64,000 bases of DNA, taken from NCBI RefSeq assembly GCF_932274485.2, contig NC_065882.2:36736593-36800592 (forward strand). The letters are read 5' to 3'. Each line of letters opens with the position of its first letter. Position 1 is the stretch's first letter. Source of the stretch: Patella vulgata. Its lineage: Eukaryota; Mollusca; Gastropoda; Patellidae. The notes beneath the pieces were generated by a model that saw nothing but the letters and a program-made list of their open reading frames with translations, searched no databases and was not told the DNA's origin. Of this stretch, positions 60,213-64,000 are shown piece by piece. A program made the position numbers and the translations under genes.

Positions 60213-60432
60213 GGAGAGAGAAACACACAGAAAGAGAGGTTTAATGTCTTCTGGACACAAACTAGGTCATTTTGGGACTAACACATGGTTCAAATTTATT
60301 TCAATAATACGCTAGTGTGTAGGGGTCTTTAGCAGTGGAAGGACCTGGAGAAAACCCATGAGGCTTGACAGGCGACCCTACTGCTTGTCACATACAAGTG
60401 GACAACTGAAACTACGCCACTGGACTCAATGA
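60213..60432 (-). mobile_element. SINE, copy 4, diverged
   Basis: gagagag tail, ctaggtcattttgggactaa, cagtggaaggacctggag, aacccatgaggcttgacagg and gcgaccctactgcttgtcac are the reversed SINE core and tail. The tRNA-like head is eroded. Confidence 0.8.
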
Positions 60433-60962
60433 CGGAACTTGTGATCAAATGTGCACATGTTAAATGTGCACAATTTGTTATACCCACCTGTTATTATATT
60501 AAAGTCAACAAATCCTAAATCACATTTCAGTTCCTGGCCTATATTTCTGAAAAATAAATGATGTAAAGGTGTATTTTTCAATTCATTTTCTAAATCCAGC
60601 ACATACACCAATTCTCAATATACATGTATATGTGTAAAAATTTAGCATTATTTGCAAACTTTCCAATGGAAAGTGATATCAGATGTTCTAGTTAGGCCCT
60701 CATTAGATGCTGACATACATGAATCATATCCATACACAGATGTACAATGTTTCTGTCTTCTAGAAGGCCTACATAGATTTGTAAACTTGCCAACAGGGTT
60801 TGTGTAATATTAATAGTGATATTTTGGGCATACCCTGCCCATGCACAACACTTGTCACTTTGCAAAAGTGTAACTTAACTGTCTAGATAGGAAATGTTTT
60901 TGATTGGCATGTATTTAATGGTTGCTTTTGGTATGCTAGATTTAAAAAAACACAGCTACCAT

Positions 60963-61767
60963 TAAGGCTGGGAATCGATATGAAATTTCAATATCGATTA
61001 TCGGCAAGAATTTGTCAGCAATTATCGATAATAATCGATTATCATTCTTCTGGAAAAACCGAACTTTACCGACCTGTTATTTGTGTTGATCGAGTTACAG
61101 TAGTGTTATTATCCTAGTCTAATACTGTGCCCATGTACGTAAAAAAAATCAATTAATGTAAAATAATTAGTTGCTAAATGTAGGATTAACTTGAGTATTA
61201 TTCTAAGTTTTACTAATAATAGAATAAAATATAATAGAAGGCGTCTATTGATTGGACAATAAAAAAATAATTACCGGTTTTCAAAGTAGAATTTTTATGA
61301 TTGGTTAATTTTGACGAAAACCAAAGTAGAATTCTTCCAAGAAATTACGAGAGATATAGATATTTTCCCAGGAAGTCAAAAACGTGTTTTGTATGGGCTG
61401 TATCTGACATGATTTAGTAATAAAAGCTGAGTTGATCATTAATAATACAATTAGTTTTATCGCGAAAGCAGACAATTTCTCTATAAATCAATCAAGAGCA
61501 AAGAAGGGAGATAATTCTAATTTTACTATATCACGTGCGATCGTCATTGTTCACAAAGTGCATGACCTATTTTAGTTTCAACTAGGAATAACAACGAAAA
61601 TATTAAAATAATGTATTTAATCTTAAAGTTGAGTTTTTTTACAATAATATATATTTAAAATGTGCCAGTTTGTAAGCAGAGGGGGAAAATAGTTGTTGTG
61701 TTGACGTTGTGTATTCGTTCATTCGTCTGCATGCCGACTACGGCATCGATATTTTTGCACAGCCTTA
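60963..61767. mobile_element. hAT-type MITE, 805 bases, perfect 8-bp duplication
   Basis: Ends taaggctggg and gcacagcctta form the inverted repeat TAAGGCTG-x-G. GCTACCAT flanks both sides (60955-60962 and 61768-61775). The left end has repeated ATCGATTATCG and ATCGATAATAATCG palindromes and the right end ggcatcgatattt. No transposase is encoded. Confidence 0.9.
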
Positions 61768-61967
61768 GCTACCATTGTACATACATTAATCATATTCACA
61801 TAGTTTATTTGACTCGGAATGTTTAATGTTTTTGAGGGTTTTTTTTCATATAAATTGACAATACGTACCATTATAAAGTTTTTTTTATCATAAATGCCAC
61901 ATAATTTTTAATGCTGCTTTAAATTCAATAGAAATCATAGTTTTCCTTGTTTATCTGTCAAATTACA

Positions 61968-62650
61968 CAAGTCTCTAACTCAATATCATCCAAAGTCTTC
62001 CACCTTGAAAATACAAATTATTTGTCAGTTTAAATCAACATTGATGTTGTGATCTTACCGGGAAAATATGGGCTTCTGATATCCGATATTTAAGGCAAAA
62101 TAATCATTTTACCATTGGTACACATATCGTGTACCATAATGCGTTTCAGGACCTTTTGTAATAAGGTACTCGAAGAACGAGGCTAGACATATTCCACAAG
62201 TCATGTTAAGCGGTGATGCCATATTCTTATCTGGAGAGTATGTGCAATAAATACTATTATTGTAGACTGGAATAACCAGATGCTAGAGATTGTCATTCAA
62301 TTGAGACTTCTGACATATTTCGCCAAACATAATTGAATTGAAATTTGAGTAAAAACGGAAACGATTGAATGTAAATCAGTTATATTATTATTATTATTAT
62401 TATTACAGCATATTTATAGTGCACCCTTTCATATAACATGTTCAGGGGCACTTTACAAAGTGACAATGTAAATCACACATAAACAACAAGATTATGGGCA
62501 TGTTAACGATTGTATACAGAGTCAGTTAAAAGCCTGATTAAATAAATGTGTTTTAAGTTGTTTTTTAAAAGAATACAGAGATGTTCCCATTTGTGTCAAT
62601 TTCTAGGTCTCAAATATTAGCGATTTACCTCCTTTAAGTTTAAAGCAACA
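61968..62650 (+). repeat. Dispersed repeat X, copy 2, interrupted
   Basis: Matches 43385-43900 block by block and in the same orientation, but is split by a LINE tail at 62381-62586; the match resumes at cccatttgtgtcaatttcta (62588). Confidence 0.8.
62381..62586 (-). mobile_element. CR1/L2-like LINE 3' tail
   Basis: The minus strand encodes the conserved C-terminus SLYSFKKQLKTHLFNQAFN and a stop, then a ~140-base 3' UTR with gtgcactataaatatgctg and an (aat)n end. Strongly 5' truncated. Compare the C-terminus of the LINE at 29890 (KIKLKTILFDQF). Confidence 0.85.
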
Positions 62651-63691
62651 GGGCCACCATAATCTGCGTAGATTATCTTGTCCAATTCTGTAAAATAAGA
62701 TTAAAAATTACAAGGTATATCAGTGAAAAGTTTATATGAAACAAATCCTAAATAAACGACACATAATTATAATAGTATAATTATTATATAATAATTTTAA
62801 AAATGAAAAACCCAACAAACCATGTCTTAAATAAAGTAAGACACAAAAAATAATTTAATAATATAGGCCTATATAGGCTAAAACTTGATAATTTTAACTT
62901 ATATATAAACCCATAAAATTTATCACTAGAAGAAATTGAAAATATCCAACAATTAATTTTCAAGTTAATAATAATAATGCATTTTGGCAAAGTTTTAATT
63001 TCAAAAAGCCCAAATGATTAGGCAAATAAATTGAAGACTGTCGTCTTTGGCATGTTCTACCTGCGGCGTTCCGTAGTCCCAAATAAAATACAGGATAAGC
63101 AATTAAAAACTATTTTTTTTCCAAATTGATACCACCACAACATAAGTTGCAATGCAAGAATGCAGTGTGTACTTACCAACATGAAAATAAAATTTATTCA
63201 ACGAATTTGAGATCACTTGACGACGAAACCACATGTACCAACTTTTTTGACAGTTCGTCCCATCTTTCTAAAAAAAAACCATATCTCCAGAGATGGACTA
63301 TCCGATCACAAATGACATCGATGCTACATAATGCCACAGTACCTTTCAAATTTTCTCCTTACAAAACATTTCTCTCAAAATATTCACGAAATAAAGTTTT
63401 TGCCAAATTTCTTAATTGTTGACATTTGGAGGCCGAATGACAACTTCTATAAGTTCTGCAGCGAATGGCAATAGTCCGGCAAAGCCAATTTAAATTCCAT
63501 AAGTTACACTTCACCAACAAATTGTAATACAAGCAACATAATCTTACTGATATGTGTCAAATAGTATGCCACATAATATGACACTTATTACAGCAAATTA
63601 TAAACTTGAGCCAAAAACTCATTGAACGCGGAGTAATGCCTGTAAAGGGTTAAGGTCGTTTGAGCTGTGTTCGGAACTACAAATTGTATAT
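62651..63691. other. No gene recognised
   Basis: AT-rich. A 98-codon frame at 63126-63422 has no recognisable motif. Confidence 0.4.
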
Positions 63692-63889
63692 AATGGGTGA
63701 TCAGAAAGAAACTGCAACGGTTAGGGTTTTTAAAAATATATATGTAAATAATTCATTTCCCTCGATTTGTATTCTGTCAGTAGGTTCGATCAACCTGGCG
63801 ATTTTTCGTGCTTCAGTGATATGTCAACAGAGGGTCACTGGAGCAGCAGGCGGAGACGAAATAACAAAATGGTTAAAGCACATGCGAGT
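63692..63889 (+). CDS. Candidate first two exons of a gene leaving the window
   Basis: An ATG at 63692 opens MGDQKETAT up to a GTTAGG donor. A second block reads RVTGAAGGDEITKWLKHMR, between a tgtcaacag acceptor (63819-63827) and a good GTATGT donor after 63889. Phases agree and the second block has protein-like composition. There is no homology I can name, and the intron would be only ~110 bases. Weak call. Confidence 0.25.
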
Positions 63890-64000
63890 ATGTACCTAAC
63901 GTTATGAAATACGTATTACATAAATAGAGAGAGGTTAATTGAAAAAGCGAGTTTCGACGGTTGTTGTACACACCATGGGACAATAGTTTAATGTGATAAG

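Overview
The window looks like a piece of a gene-poor, repeat-rich marine invertebrate genome, most likely a mollusc. The basis is: AT-rich intergenic DNA rich in the palindrome TACATGTA, tRNA-derived SINEs whose middle reads like the metazoan SINE core (gggttttctccgg then cctccggtttcctccca), Tc1, CR1/L2-like and Penelope-like remnants, and long ~150-170 bp tandem arrays inside small mobile elements. The species call is inference. No prokaryotic feature, CRISPR array or rRNA/tRNA gene was seen.

Layout. 1-1092: end of a tandem-array element. 2864-6562 (minus): the only convincing host gene, a single-exon 1232-residue C2H2 zinc-finger protein with 14 fingers, seven of them an unusual near-identical class. 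A long 5' UTR intron and a promoter near 10.8-11.3 kb are proposed for it. 13.4-22.9 kb: repeat belt with array elements, a Tc1-like transposon with an open 339-residue transposase (17432-18451, minus) and a SINE with target-site duplications. 23-39.4 kb: a Penelope-like endonuclease fragment, two ~1.8 kb and two ~1.9 kb tandem duplications of an AT-rich family, and a broken CR1/L2-like LINE (about 29890-32545, minus). 39.4-52 kb: further array elements, an inverted pair of one element (44.7 and 49.1 kb) and a 1.4 kb foldback element. 52.9-54.6 kb: a probable solo LTR. 55-62.7 kb: two hAT-type MITEs with perfect 8-bp duplications, three SINEs, a Penelope-like 3' fragment and a LINE tail nested in another repeat. 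63.7-63.9 kb: weak candidate exons of a gene leaving the window to the right.

The most unusual signal is a set of short non-coding elements built to one plan: a terminal hairpin, a short GTCC/GTCT or ATT microsatellite, then a tandem array of ~145-172 bp units, sometimes in alternating dimers. One head is seen with different arrays: the CCACAT hairpin with arrays A, B and C, and the CTTTCGAAG head with arrays D and F. This suggests modular exchange of array cargo. The host gene appears independent of these elements.
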